Shown here: positions 26,998 through 34,869 of the stretch, piece after piece | How the letters are laid out: each line of letters begins with the position of its first letter | How positions within the stretch are numbered: position 1 is the stretch's first letter | DNA from: Rhizobiales bacterium Ga0077548 | GTDB taxonomy: Bacteria; Pseudomonadota; Alphaproteobacteria; Rhizobiales; Xanthobacteraceae | Direction of reading: 5' to 3' | DNA length: 64,000 nucleotides | NCBI GenBank assembly: GCA_001464215.1 | Contig: LNEZ01000056.1 | Span: 1 to 64,000, forward strand | Notes under the pieces: generated by a model | Databases searched by the model: none | Told to the model about the DNA's origin: nothing | The model's input: the letters and a program-made list of their open reading frames with translations, nothing else | Position numbers and translations under genes: made by a program

Positions 26998-28380
26998 TTA
27001 GGATGCTTTTGAGATCTTGAAGCTCTTCAGATAAGCGTCGGGCTTCGACGGATCGAAGACCTTGCCCATCACCGAGAACGACTTGGTGGGTGATGCCGGC
27101 GGCGTCAACCCGACTTCCTTCATGAGCCTCGTCGTGTCGGTCGCAAGGAATACTTGCTTTGCGACGTCCGCATATTTCACATCGCCCTTGATCTGACCCC
27201 AGCGCTTCATCTGCGTGAGAATCCAGATCGCAAACGACTCATACGGGAACGGATCGAAGTCGACGCGCTTTGCGTCCTTCTTCACGGTTCCGAGTCCGTC
27301 GGCATAAGTACCCGTGAGAATCTGCTCGAGCACTGTGACCGGCTGGTTGATGTAGTTCGCGGGTGCAATCGCTTCCGCGATCTGTTTGCGATTTTCCGCC
27401 TTCGACGCATACGCGGTCGCATCGATGATCGATTTCAGGAGCGCCGCATACGTGCCCGGTGCGGTTTTCACGAATTCCTGCGAGGCCGCGAAGACGCAGC
27501 AGGGGTGCCCGTCCCAGATTTCCTTCGACAACAGATGAATAAAGCCGACGTTGTCGAACACCGCGCGCTGGTTCATCGGATCGGGACCGAGAAAGCCGTC
27601 GATATTGTCGGCGCGCAGATTCGCGACCATCTCCGGCGGCGGCACCGCTCGGATCTGCACGTCGGTATCAGGATCGAGGCCGTGCTCCGCGAGATAATAA
27701 CGCAGCAGATAATTGTGCATCGAATAATCGAACGGCACCGCGAACTTGAAACCCTTCCAGGATTTCGGGTCGCGCTTGTCCTTGTGCTTGAGAGAAAGCG
27801 TGATCGCCTGCCCGTTGATGTTCTCGATTGCGGGCGCAGTGTAAGGCACCGCGGTTGCGCCGGCCCCAAGCGTGATCGCAAGCGGCATCGGCGAAAGCAT
27901 ATGCGCCGCGTCGTATTCCTTATTTAAGGTCTTGTCGCGGATCACCGCCCAGCCCGCGGTCTTGATCACTTCGACGTTCAGGCCGTGCTTCGTATAGAAA
28001 CCCAGCGGATGCGCCATGATGATCGGTGTCGCGCAGGTGATCGGGATGAAGCCGACCTTGAGGTCTTTCTTCTCAATCGGTTTGGCTTGCGCGAAAACTT
28101 CCGTTGCAGTTCCCAGCGGGAAGAACTGCGAGATCGCCGCAAGCGCGGTCGAGGCGCCGACACTTTTCAGGAATGCGCGGCGCGCCGCGTCCTGCGGGAA
28201 CATCGCGCGCAGCACGGTTCCGGCGACGATATTCTCGTAGTTCTTTTCGTCGCTGGCCGGGGCTTCCTCAACCTGCAAGCGCAGTGCGTGAGCGTGCTCC
28301 TCGGCACTGCGGTGCTGGCCGCAGGGGCAGCCCGACGTCAGGCGGCGCTTGGGATCGAACGGATTGTCGAACATAGGCAT
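26998..28380 (-). CDS. ABC transporter substrate-binding protein of nitrate/cyanate type (NrtA-like), Tat-exported
   Basis: 460 residues from the ATG at 28378-28380, chosen because GAGGGAG precedes it and it fits the sigma-54 promoter spacing. The N-terminus carries a CPCGQHRS motif, seen in some NrtA-like proteins, then a twin-arginine signal (RRAFLKSVGASTALAAIS). The mature domain starts KKDLKVGFIPITCATPIIMA and has GYGP-like loops such as NIDGFLGPDPMNQ and WDGHPCCVFAASQEFV. It would bind cyanate, nitrate or another small anion in the periplasm; the neighbouring cyanase favours cyanate. First gene of the operon binding protein-permease-ATPase-cynS-DUF1348. Confidence 0.9.
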   Translation of the reverse strand: MPMFDNPFDPKRRLTSGCPCGQHRSAEEHAHALRLQVEEAPASDEKNYENIVAGTVLRAMFPQDAARRAFLKSVGASTALAAISQFFPLGTATEVFAQAKPIEKKDLKVGFIPITCATPIIMAHPLGFYTKHGLNVEVIKTAGWAVIRDKTLNKEYDAAHMLSPMPLAITLGAGATAVPYTAPAIENINGQAITLSLKHKDKRDPKSWKGFKFAVPFDYSMHNYLLRYYLAEHGLDPDTDVQIRAVPPPEMVANLRADNIDGFLGPDPMNQRAVFDNVGFIHLLSKEIWDGHPCCVFAASQEFVKTAPGTYAALLKSIIDATAYASKAENRKQIAEAIAPANYINQPVTVLEQILTGTYADGLGTVKKDAKRVDFDPFPYESFAIWILTQMKRWGQIKGDVKYADVAKQVFLATDTTRLMKEVGLTPPASPTKSFSVMGKVFDPSKPDAYLKSFKISKAS

Positions 28381-28416
28381 AGCCACTCCCTCTCGAACTA
28401 TGAGTTGGAGCGATAA

Positions 28417-28434
28417 GAGCAACTTCGGTGCCAA
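28417..28434 (-). promoter_or_regulatory. Sigma-54 (RpoN) -24/-12 promoter of the cyanate operon
   Basis: On the minus strand the sequence TTGGCACCGAAGTTGCTC (28434 down to 28417) matches the sigma-54 consensus TGGCAC-N5-TTGC at every conserved position. It leaves about 27 bases between the expected start site near 28407 and the ATG at 28380, with a Shine-Dalgarno between. It makes the operon nitrogen-responsive by analogy with RpoN-controlled nitrate/cyanate genes. Confidence 0.88.
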
Positions 28435-28500
28435 CATCCCCTAGCACCTGTACAATCTAAGAAAACTAGCGTTTTTCCATTGCTTCCAGCGCCTTAGATG

Positions 28501-28533
28501 CTACGATTTGTCGTGTAAAACGAGATTTCGTAG
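28501..28533. promoter_or_regulatory. 33-base dyad, candidate activator site between the divergent genes
   Basis: CTACGA-N4-TCGT-N5-ACGA-N4-TCGTAG, symmetric about 28517 with 11 of 14 half-site positions paired. It lies about 110 bases upstream of the sigma-54 transcription start and 25 bases before the regulator's ATG, the usual place for an enhancer-binding protein. The binding protein is inferred, not shown. Confidence 0.6.
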
Positions 28534-28557
28534 TTACTTGGCAGGCGGCTGCTACAA

Positions 28558-30054
28558 ATGAAAAGAATAGAGCCGAAAAAACAGGCAGATGCCGGAGAGA
28601 GCGAGCGCTTCTTCCGCGATGTCGCGCGCGACAACCGGCTGATCCTGGAGGCCGCCGGCGAAGGCATCTACGGCGTCAACGCCGAGGGCAAAACCACCTT
28701 CGTCAATCCCGCCGCCGCGCAAATGCTCGGCTGGAGCGCCGACGAATTGCTGGGCAAGGATATGCACACCACCGTGCACCATAGCCACTCTGACGGCTCC
28801 CATTATCACAACCACGACTGCCCGATTTATGCGGCCTTCCGCGACGGCGCGATTCATGAGGTTGCAGACGAGGTGTTCTGGCGAAAGGACGGCTCGTTCT
28901 TCTTCGTCGAATACACATCGACGCCGATCAAGGACCGCGATGTCGTGGCCGGTGCCGTCATAGTGTTTCGCGACATCACGCAGCGGCGCGAAGCGGATGT
29001 CCGTCTGCGCGACGCACTTTCCGAAGTTGGACGGCTGCGCGAGAAGCTGGAGCGCGAGAACGCCTACTTGCAGGAAGAAATCCGGATCGAAGGCAATCGC
29101 CGCGGCATCATCGGCAAAAGCCCGGCGATGCAACAGATCCTCCGCCAAATCGAGATCGCGGCTTCGTCGCGCTCGAACGCGCTGATCGCGGGCGAAGCGG
29201 GAACCGGCAAAGAACTGATCGCCCGCGCAATCCATGAAGCAAGTTTGCGCGGCGAAGGGCCGTTCATTCGCATCAACTGCACCACGCTTTCGCGCGCGGA
29301 GTCCGAAAGCGAATTGCTGGGTGATCCCCCGCGCAACCGTTCCGGCCGTATCGAGCTTGCCGAAGGCGGCACACTCTATCTTGAAGAAGTGGGCGATCTG
29401 CCCCCGGAAGCACAGGACCGGCTCCTGCGACTGCTCGAGCAAGGCGAGTTGCAAGCTCCCGGCGATGGCAGCACACGCAAGCTGGATGTGCGGATCATTG
29501 CCGCGAGCAGCCGCGACTTGAAAGCGGCAGCGAAGCGCGGCAGCTTCCGGAGCGAACTCTATTATCTCCTGAACGTAATCGCGATCGAAGCCCCGGCGCT
29601 CCGCGAGCGGCGTGACGATATTCCGCTGCTTGCCGCGCATTTTCTCTCAGGTGTCAGCCGCAAGCTCCGCGTCTCTTCGGCGTTGAAAATCTCCGAGCCC
29701 GATATGCACCGGCTCGCGCAATATAACTGGCCGGGAAATGCACGAGAGTTGCAGAATGTGATCGAACGCGGGGCGATCCTAGCCCGCGGCGGACAAATCC
29801 GTATCGACCTGCCGGAGCCTGTCCCCGCGCACCGGATTGCAAATGCCGCGGCGGAAGTGGTCACGGAAGACGCGCGGCGCGACCGCGACCGCACGAATAT
29901 CATGGCGGCACTTGACGCCTGTGGCGGCAAGATCTTCGGGCATGGCGGCGCGGCCGAACTCCTCGGCATCAAGCCGACGACACTTGCGTCCCGCATCAAG
30001 TCGCTCGGCATCCGCTATCGCAAGTCAGCGGTCCGCGAGCCGCGCCCACATTAA
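28558..30054 (+). CDS. PAS-AAA+-HTH regulator, sigma-54 activator family but lacking GAFTGA
   Basis: 498 residues. PAS sensor about residues 25-145 (ILEAAGEGIYGVNAEGKTTF; a His-rich HHSHSDGSHYHNHDCP loop), then a short coiled coil, an AAA+ domain about 188-415 and a C-terminal FhlA-like helix-turn-helix (ELLGIKPTTLASRIKSLGI). Walker A is GEAGTGKE (212-219). The family's ESELFGHEKGAFTGA stretch reads ESELLGDPPRNRSGR (from residue 250), so the sigma-54 contact loop is missing. The Walker B acid pair is Glu-Glu (276-277) instead of Asp-Glu, and the second finger arginine of FRxxLyyRLNV is Leu337. It may not activate sigma-54 itself. It is divergent from the cyanate operon. Confidence 0.9.
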   Translation: MKRIEPKKQADAGESERFFRDVARDNRLILEAAGEGIYGVNAEGKTTFVNPAAAQMLGWSADELLGKDMHTTVHHSHSDGSHYHNHDCPIYAAFRDGAIHEVADEVFWRKDGSFFFVEYTSTPIKDRDVVAGAVIVFRDITQRREADVRLRDALSEVGRLREKLERENAYLQEEIRIEGNRRGIIGKSPAMQQILRQIEIAASSRSNALIAGEAGTGKELIARAIHEASLRGEGPFIRINCTTLSRAESESELLGDPPRNRSGRIELAEGGTLYLEEVGDLPPEAQDRLLRLLEQGELQAPGDGSTRKLDVRIIAASSRDLKAAAKRGSFRSELYYLLNVIAIEAPALRERRDDIPLLAAHFLSGVSRKLRVSSALKISEPDMHRLAQYNWPGNARELQNVIERGAILARGGQIRIDLPEPVPAHRIANAAAEVVTEDARRDRDRTNIMAALDACGGKIFGHGGAAELLGIKPTTLASRIKSLGIRYRKSAVREPRPH

Positions 30055-30155
30055 CGCTCTGCCGCAGCGCGAGAAGCACTGGTAGTACCGCGGCTTCCGC
30101 GCGGGCAGCGGGCCTGTATAGTCCGTGATCCTTTTCCGCTGCCCGGTCTCCCGAC

Positions 30156-31859
30156 ATGAAACAGATTGCCGAAGTCCTGCGCACGTTCTTTGCGCTCGCA
30201 GTCCCCTACTTCCGCTCCGAGGAAAAATGGCGCGCACGCGCGCTACTGCTCGGCGTGATCGTGGCCGAATTCGGCGTGGTCTATGCGCTGGTCGCTTTCA
30301 ATCACTGGAACGCTTATTTCTTCAACGCGATCCAGAACCGCGATTGGGACGGCTTTATGTTCTCGCTGCTGCTGTTCTGCGGGATCGCACTCTGGACCGC
30401 GACTGCGACCATGGCGCAGTTTTTCTTGGGCCAAACGCTGATCATGTATTGGCGGCGCTGGATGACCGAACAATACGTCAACCGCTGGATGGCCGACGGC
30501 CGCCATTATCGGATGCGCGTGCTCGGCCACGATGTCGACAACACGCATTTGCGTATCGCAAACGACATTCTGATCTTTCTCCAGAAGACGCACGACCTCG
30601 GCTACAATTTCCTCGGCAGCCTGATCGCGCTGGTTTCTTTCGCGTATATTCTATGGGGCCTTTCCAGTCTTGCGCCCTTCGTGATCTTCGGAGTCGATTA
30701 CGCCTTCCCCGGCTATCTGTTTTGGATTGCGGTCCTGTATGCGGCGGTCGGCACGCTGATCGCGCATTGGATCGGCAAGCCGCTGATCGGCTACAACTTC
30801 AACCAGCAGCGCTTCGAATCCGATTACCGCTTCGCGATCACGCGTGCATGGGATCACTCCGAGCCGGTCGCGCTGATGCGCGGCGAAAGAATCGAGCGCG
30901 AAGTGCTTGGCACGCGCTTCGGCAATCTGGTGCGCAACTGGACGCGCCTGATCCGCCGCCAGTCCGGGCTAACCTTCTTCGTGACCGGCTATACGCAATG
31001 GTCGCTCGTATTCCCGACACTGGTCGCAAGCCCCGCTTATTTCATGGGCGCGATTCCATTAGGCTCGCTGATGCAAGGCGCACTCGCCTTCCAGCGCGTC
31101 GATATCGCGTTTGCGTTCTTCCTGCATTCTTACGCCAAGATCGCGGAGTGGAAGGCGAGCATGGACCGCATCGCGCAACTTGACGCCGCGCTTTCCAAAG
31201 TCGACAGGCCACAGAAGCCGGAACAGATTTCAATCGAGAGCAATCATGAAGGTCTCGACGTAAGCGATCTCGTCGTCACCTTGCCCACGGGCCGCGCGAT
31301 TGCGTCACTCGACAAACTTGTCCTGCGTCCGGGCGGGCGCACACTTCTCACCGGACATTCCGGCTCCGGCAAATCGAGCATCCAGCGCGCGCTTGCCGGC
31401 ATATGGTCGCTAGGCAGAGGCAAGATCGCCCTGCCGCAAGGCGATGTGCTCGCGATGCCGCAACGCTTTTACTTCCCGCTAGGGAGCCTCCGCACCGTCA
31501 TCACCTATCCGACGCCTGCGGACAAAGTGGACGATGCGAAGCTGCGCGAGGTTCTTACGCAAGTCGGGCTCGGCTATCTCGCCGAGCGGCTCGATGAGGA
31601 AGCCGAATGGGGGGCAATGCTGTCCGGAGGCGAGCAGCAACGCGTGGCAATTGCCCGCGCGATCCTGTGCGACCCCGCGATCCTCATTCTCGACGATTCC
31701 ACATCAAATCTCGATGGCGACGCGACCCGGCAAATGTACGAAGCGATCGACAAGAATTTGCCGCGAAGCATGGTGATATCGCTAGCGCGGACGGATGCCC
31801 TGCAAACGCTACACAAAGATACCGTCGCCTTGCCGCCCGCCACGGCGCGTGCAACGTAA
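30156..31859 (+). CDS. ABC transporter permease/ATPase of the SbmA/BacA-like (YddA) family (second copy)
   Basis: 567 residues. The membrane half has about six segments: ALLLGVIVAEFGVVYALVAF, FMFSLLLFCGIALWTATATM, and LGQTLIMYWRRWMTEQYVNRWM, a typical family stretch. The ATPase half has Walker A GHSGSGKSSIQRALAG, signature MLSGGEQQRVAIARAIL, Walker B ILILDDSTSNLD. The H-loop is degenerate: the usual SVGHR is SLARTD. It shares architecture with 13973-15835 but is about 50 residues shorter. Substrate unknown. It stands 101 bases after the regulator gene and 33 bases before a methyltransferase-like gene. Confidence 0.88.
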   Translation: MKQIAEVLRTFFALAVPYFRSEEKWRARALLLGVIVAEFGVVYALVAFNHWNAYFFNAIQNRDWDGFMFSLLLFCGIALWTATATMAQFFLGQTLIMYWRRWMTEQYVNRWMADGRHYRMRVLGHDVDNTHLRIANDILIFLQKTHDLGYNFLGSLIALVSFAYILWGLSSLAPFVIFGVDYAFPGYLFWIAVLYAAVGTLIAHWIGKPLIGYNFNQQRFESDYRFAITRAWDHSEPVALMRGERIEREVLGTRFGNLVRNWTRLIRRQSGLTFFVTGYTQWSLVFPTLVASPAYFMGAIPLGSLMQGALAFQRVDIAFAFFLHSYAKIAEWKASMDRIAQLDAALSKVDRPQKPEQISIESNHEGLDVSDLVVTLPTGRAIASLDKLVLRPGGRTLLTGHSGSGKSSIQRALAGIWSLGRGKIALPQGDVLAMPQRFYFPLGSLRTVITYPTPADKVDDAKLREVLTQVGLGYLAERLDEEAEWGAMLSGGEQQRVAIARAILCDPAILILDDSTSNLDGDATRQMYEAIDKNLPRSMVISLARTDALQTLHKDTVALPPATARAT

Positions 31860-31892
31860 CGGAAAAGGGACGTTGCCCAAAGGAAGTTGTCT

Positions 31893-32462
31893 ATGAGCAA
31901 GATGAGCTACTACACGGATTTCTGGGGCATGAATTACGACATCTGCCCCTGCGACGTGCACGTTACCGACTACCTAGAAGCACACGACGTGAAAGACGCG
32001 AATGTCTTCCACTTCGGCACCGGCACGCATCATCATGTCGGCATCCGCTGCCATGAGAACGGCTCCGGCAATCGCGTGCTCGGCATCACGGCTTCCATCG
32101 AGGAAGCGGAAGCCTACGTGAAACTCGCCATCGAACGGCCGGAAGTCTCGCGCGGCTACAAAGCCTTTTTCGGCGATATCTACGTGCTCGAGCCGAAACT
32201 GCTGCCGAATTTCGACGCGGTTGCGCTTGTGCATCTGTGCGAATTTCGCGCACCCGCGATGGACGAATATGACGGCCTCACCGACCGGCAACTCGTCGAT
32301 CTGTTTACCGCGAAGCTCAATCCCGGTGGCCACATGATTTTCTACACGAAGTCGATGGCATGGGAACGCGCCCAGCCGATTGTCGAACAATGGGCAAAAG
32401 AAAGCGGCTTCGAAAAGACCGAAGAGTTCAAGACGCTCGCGATCTACCGCAAGAAAAAGTAA
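31893..32462 (+). CDS. SAM-methyltransferase-like protein with a His-rich first motif
   Basis: 189 residues from the ATG at 31893, which AGGAAG precedes; a TTG six bases earlier is less likely. The order of elements is that of a class I methyltransferase: VFHFGTGTHHHVG in the position of motif I, VALVHLCEF near motif IV, LNPGGHMIFYTKS near motif V, and a C-terminal EEFKTLAIYRKK strand. The motif I region lacks the usual GxGxG in full. An N-terminal CPCD is also notable. Function unknown; the catalytic assignment is tentative. Confidence 0.65.
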   Translation: MSKMSYYTDFWGMNYDICPCDVHVTDYLEAHDVKDANVFHFGTGTHHHVGIRCHENGSGNRVLGITASIEEAEAYVKLAIERPEVSRGYKAFFGDIYVLEPKLLPNFDAVALVHLCEFRAPAMDEYDGLTDRQLVDLFTAKLNPGGHMIFYTKSMAWERAQPIVEQWAKESGFEKTEEFKTLAIYRKKK

Positions 32463-32475
32463 CGGCAATCACAAC

Positions 32476-33453
32476 ATGAAAGCTTTCTTCTGCCGGGCCT
32501 ATGGCGGCCCGGAAGTGCTGGAGTTGCGCGAAGTCGCTACGCCGTCTCCAAAGGCCGACGAAATCCTCGTCAAAATTGCCGCAACCACCGTCAACTCCGG
32601 TGACGCGCGCATTCGCGCCGCGCGCTTCCCGCGCGGCATGGGCTTGATTGGTAAACTCGTGCTTGGCATTTCAGGGCCACGGCAGCCGATCCTCGGCACC
32701 GAACTCGCGGGCGTTGTCGTGGAGACCGGCAAGGATGTTCGCCGATTCAAAAAAGGCGATGAGGTCTTCGCTTTTCCCGGCGTGAAATTGGGTTGTCATG
32801 CCGAATTCCGGACCTTGCAAGAGAACCAGAGTGTCTTCCTGAAGCCCGAAAATCTTTCCTTCGCGGAAGCCAGTTCCATTTCGTTCGGCGGAACGTCGGC
32901 CTTGCACTTTCTGCGCAAGGCGGAATTGCGCGCCGGCGAAAAGATTCTGGTGATCGGCGCTTCCGGCGCCGTCGGCAGCGCGATCGTGCAGATCGCAAAG
33001 CACCTCGGGGCGGAGATAACCGCAGTGACCAGCGCTACCAACGCCGCGCTGGTAAGATCGCTCGGAGCCACGAACGTTATCGACTATCGCAGCGAAGACT
33101 TTCTGGCGCGCGGCGAAACCTACGATGTGATCGCGGAAACTGCCGGCACAACCACCTTCAGGCGGGCCAAGCATTTACTGAAGAAGAACGGGCGTTTTCT
33201 CGCCATCGCCGCGGAAGTCCCGGATATGCTGGCAATGATCTGGTCGTCTGCGATCTACGGGAAACGTGTCATCGCAGGACCGGCGGAAGAAACGGAAGAA
33301 GCGGTGAGTCAGATCGCCGAATGGGCGAAGGCCGGCATCCTGAAGCCGGTCATCGACCGTACTTATGGCTTCGAGGAAATTCCCGACGCGCACGCTTACG
33401 TCGATACCGGCCGCAAGAAGGGCAGCGTCGTCATACTTGTGAACCCGGCGTGA
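32476..33453 (+). CDS. Zinc-independent medium-chain dehydrogenase/quinone-oxidoreductase-like protein
   Basis: 325 residues from the ATG at 32476 (MKAFFCRAYGGPEVL), the normal MDR start; an earlier in-frame ATG at 32380 lies within the preceding gene. GroES-like domain about 5-120 (GTELAGVVVETGKDVRRFKKGDEV split by the fold), then Rossmann domain with VIGASGAVGSAIVQIAKHLG. No catalytic zinc ligands appear, so it fits NADPH-dependent quinone or enone reductases. It lies 13 bases after the methyltransferase-like gene, probably in one unit. Confidence 0.85.
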   Translation: MKAFFCRAYGGPEVLELREVATPSPKADEILVKIAATTVNSGDARIRAARFPRGMGLIGKLVLGISGPRQPILGTELAGVVVETGKDVRRFKKGDEVFAFPGVKLGCHAEFRTLQENQSVFLKPENLSFAEASSISFGGTSALHFLRKAELRAGEKILVIGASGAVGSAIVQIAKHLGAEITAVTSATNAALVRSLGATNVIDYRSEDFLARGETYDVIAETAGTTTFRRAKHLLKKNGRFLAIAAEVPDMLAMIWSSAIYGKRVIAGPAEETEEAVSQIAEWAKAGILKPVIDRTYGFEEIPDAHAYVDTGRKKGSVVILVNPA

Positions 33454-33475
33454 GCGGCGTTTCACCGGTTGAGAA

Positions 33476-33552
33476 TGGTACAGTTGGGTGGGCTCGAACC
33501 ACCGACCTCCGGATCCACAATCCGGCGCTCTAACCAACTGAGCTACAACTGC
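33476..33552 (-). tRNA. tRNA-His (GTG)
   Basis: Minus-strand cloverleaf of 77 bases including the encoded CCA: acceptor GCAGTTG/CAACTGT, D-arm TAGCTCAGTTGGTTAGAGC, anticodon loop TTGTGGA with GTG at 33516-33518, T-loop GGTTCGAGC. The discriminator is A and no G-1 is encoded opposite a C, the arrangement described for alphaproteobacterial tRNA-His. Confidence 0.96.
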
Positions 33553-33646
33553 ACGGCTGCCGGCGGCCCTGGGGCGCCGATGCGGGCGGAATGTCTTTCA
33601 AACCGCCGTGCAATGCAAGGGTTCGCAGAAAAGCCTTGAAAAACAA

Positions 33647-33676
33647 CGAAGCCCGGGCGCTCCAGCCCAGGCTTCG
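33647..33676 (-). terminator. Intrinsic terminator of the phasin genes
   Basis: On the minus strand CGAAGCC-GGGC pairs with GCCC-GGCTTCG (one mismatch) around a 6-base loop, followed by TTGTTTTTC. It lies 22 bases past the phasin stop codon. Confidence 0.82.
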
Positions 33677-33697
33677 CTTATCTTTTGTAAGTTCGGC

Positions 33698-34123
33698 TTA
33701 GGCCGAGAACTTGAAGTTCTTCGACACGCCGGTCTTGATCGGCTCCGAGGTCTCGGTCGCGATCTTCTGGGCGAGCGCCGAGAGTTCCTTGGTCTGCGCG
33801 GTCAGCGTTTCGAACTGCGCGCGGAAATGCGCGGTCGAAATCTCGGCTGCTTCGGCGAGCGTCTTGGTGCCGAAAATCGCAGTCGTGAAATCGAACGAAG
33901 CGTTGACGTTCGCACGAAGCGCGTCGAGCGCCTTCATGTTGAACTCGGTCGCGCCCTTGGAGGCGGCGGTATAGGTGTTTTCGAGAAGATCGGTCGTCTC
34001 TTCGGCGGCCGCCTTCATCTTGTCGTAGCCATCCTTGGCCTGCTTCACGCCTTTTTCGGCGAACTCGCGGACCATCTCCGGCACTTCAACTTTCGGCATT
34101 TCGAATTTGGGCATCTCGGTCAT
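33698..34123 (-). CDS. Phasin family protein
   Basis: 141 residues from the ATG at 34121-34123 (MTEMPKFEMPKVEVP); an upstream in-frame ATG at 34180 has poor coding character and a less likely N-terminus. The protein is helical and Ala/Lys/Glu-rich with REFAEKGVKQAKDGYDKMKAA and TAHFRAQFETLTAQTKEL, the usual phasin pattern. Phasins coat polyhydroxyalkanoate granules. It is followed by a terminator, and a TGC-N3-GCA dyad lies upstream. Confidence 0.88.
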   Translation of the reverse strand: MTEMPKFEMPKVEVPEMVREFAEKGVKQAKDGYDKMKAAAEETTDLLENTYTAASKGATEFNMKALDALRANVNASFDFTTAIFGTKTLAEAAEISTAHFRAQFETLTAQTKELSALAQKIATETSEPIKTGVSKNFKFSA

Positions 34124-34214
34124 GGCTATGGTTCCCTGCCTGGACAACAGCACGCGCGAACGGATCGTTCGCGGCTCCACCAGTCTTGAGGAAACGCCTT
34201 ACCACGAGATTTGT

Positions 34215-34243
34215 TGCATCGCAACATAAATTATTGCGATGCA
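34215..34243. promoter_or_regulatory. TGC-N3-GCA dyad upstream of a phasin gene (PhaR-like site)
   Basis: TGCATCGCAA (34215-34224) and TTGCGATGCA (34234-34243) form a 10-bp perfect inverted repeat around 9 bases. Each half has TGC-N3-GCA, the core reported for the polyhydroxyalkanoate repressor PhaR in Bradyrhizobium and relatives. It sits about 100 bases before the phasin ATG at 34123, just past the stop of the other phasin gene. Confidence 0.62.
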
Positions 34244-34263
34244 CTATAAAGTAGTGAAATCGC

Positions 34264-34644
34264 TCAGGTTCTCGGCTTGGTGGCTTCGCGGGCTGCCGTC
34301 TGCACCTGCTCGCCCATAGCCTTGGTCTGCTCTGCGAACTTCTGCATCGACTCTTTGGCGAATTCGCTCTGAAGTTGCATGATCTCCTGAGGGTCGCGCG
34401 CACGGACCAGTTTCTCGGCGAAGGCAAAGGCCGCGGCGACGTTTTCTTCAGCAAATCCAAGCGCCTGGCGGCTGACATCGCGAGCCCCAGAAGTAGTGGC
34501 GTCGGTCTGGCTTTCCACCGCCGACATCGCCTTGCTGGCCTGGTTGATATAATTGTCGAAGGCAGACTTGGCCTGCTCGACGCTCTTCTCGGCAAAAGCG
34601 CGCATTTCGTGCGGCACTTCAAAACCCGGAACTTTCCCGAACAT
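34264..34644 (-). CDS. Phasin family protein (second, upstream copy)
   Basis: 126 residues. Helical; RAFAEKSVEQAKSAFDNYINQ and AFAFAEKLVRARDPQEIMQLQ match phasins of Rhizobiales, where EIMQLQSEF is a common stretch. It would coat polyhydroxyalkanoate granules along with the next phasin, from which it is separated by 140 bases with the dyad above. The C-terminus is basic (ATKPRT). The tandem pair probably arose by duplication, though the sequences have diverged widely. Confidence 0.88.
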   Translation of the reverse strand: MFGKVPGFEVPHEMRAFAEKSVEQAKSAFDNYINQASKAMSAVESQTDATTSGARDVSRQALGFAEENVAAAFAFAEKLVRARDPQEIMQLQSEFAKESMQKFAEQTKAMGEQVQTAAREATKPRT

Positions 34645-34869
34645 TTTTTTCTCCCTGACCTCGCTCCCGTCGGGATCACGCTACGCGCCATCCGGGCGAG
34701 GCTCAACCTCTTTGCTCTGTCTCGGGACAGATTAACCTTGCAGGACAAAGGTTTCGTGGCAAAGCCGGGTGGGAATAGCTTTCCGGGGGCGCCCAAATTA
34801 TGAAGAAAGCGTAAATCCGGGCTTTAAACTTGGCCAAGATGAGCACCCGGATCGCCCTGGAATTGGTGG

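Noticed and set aside
28552-29640. 362-residue minus-strand frame over the regulator
   Set aside because: Antisense to intact PAS-AAA+ motifs and would overlap the regulator's ATG.
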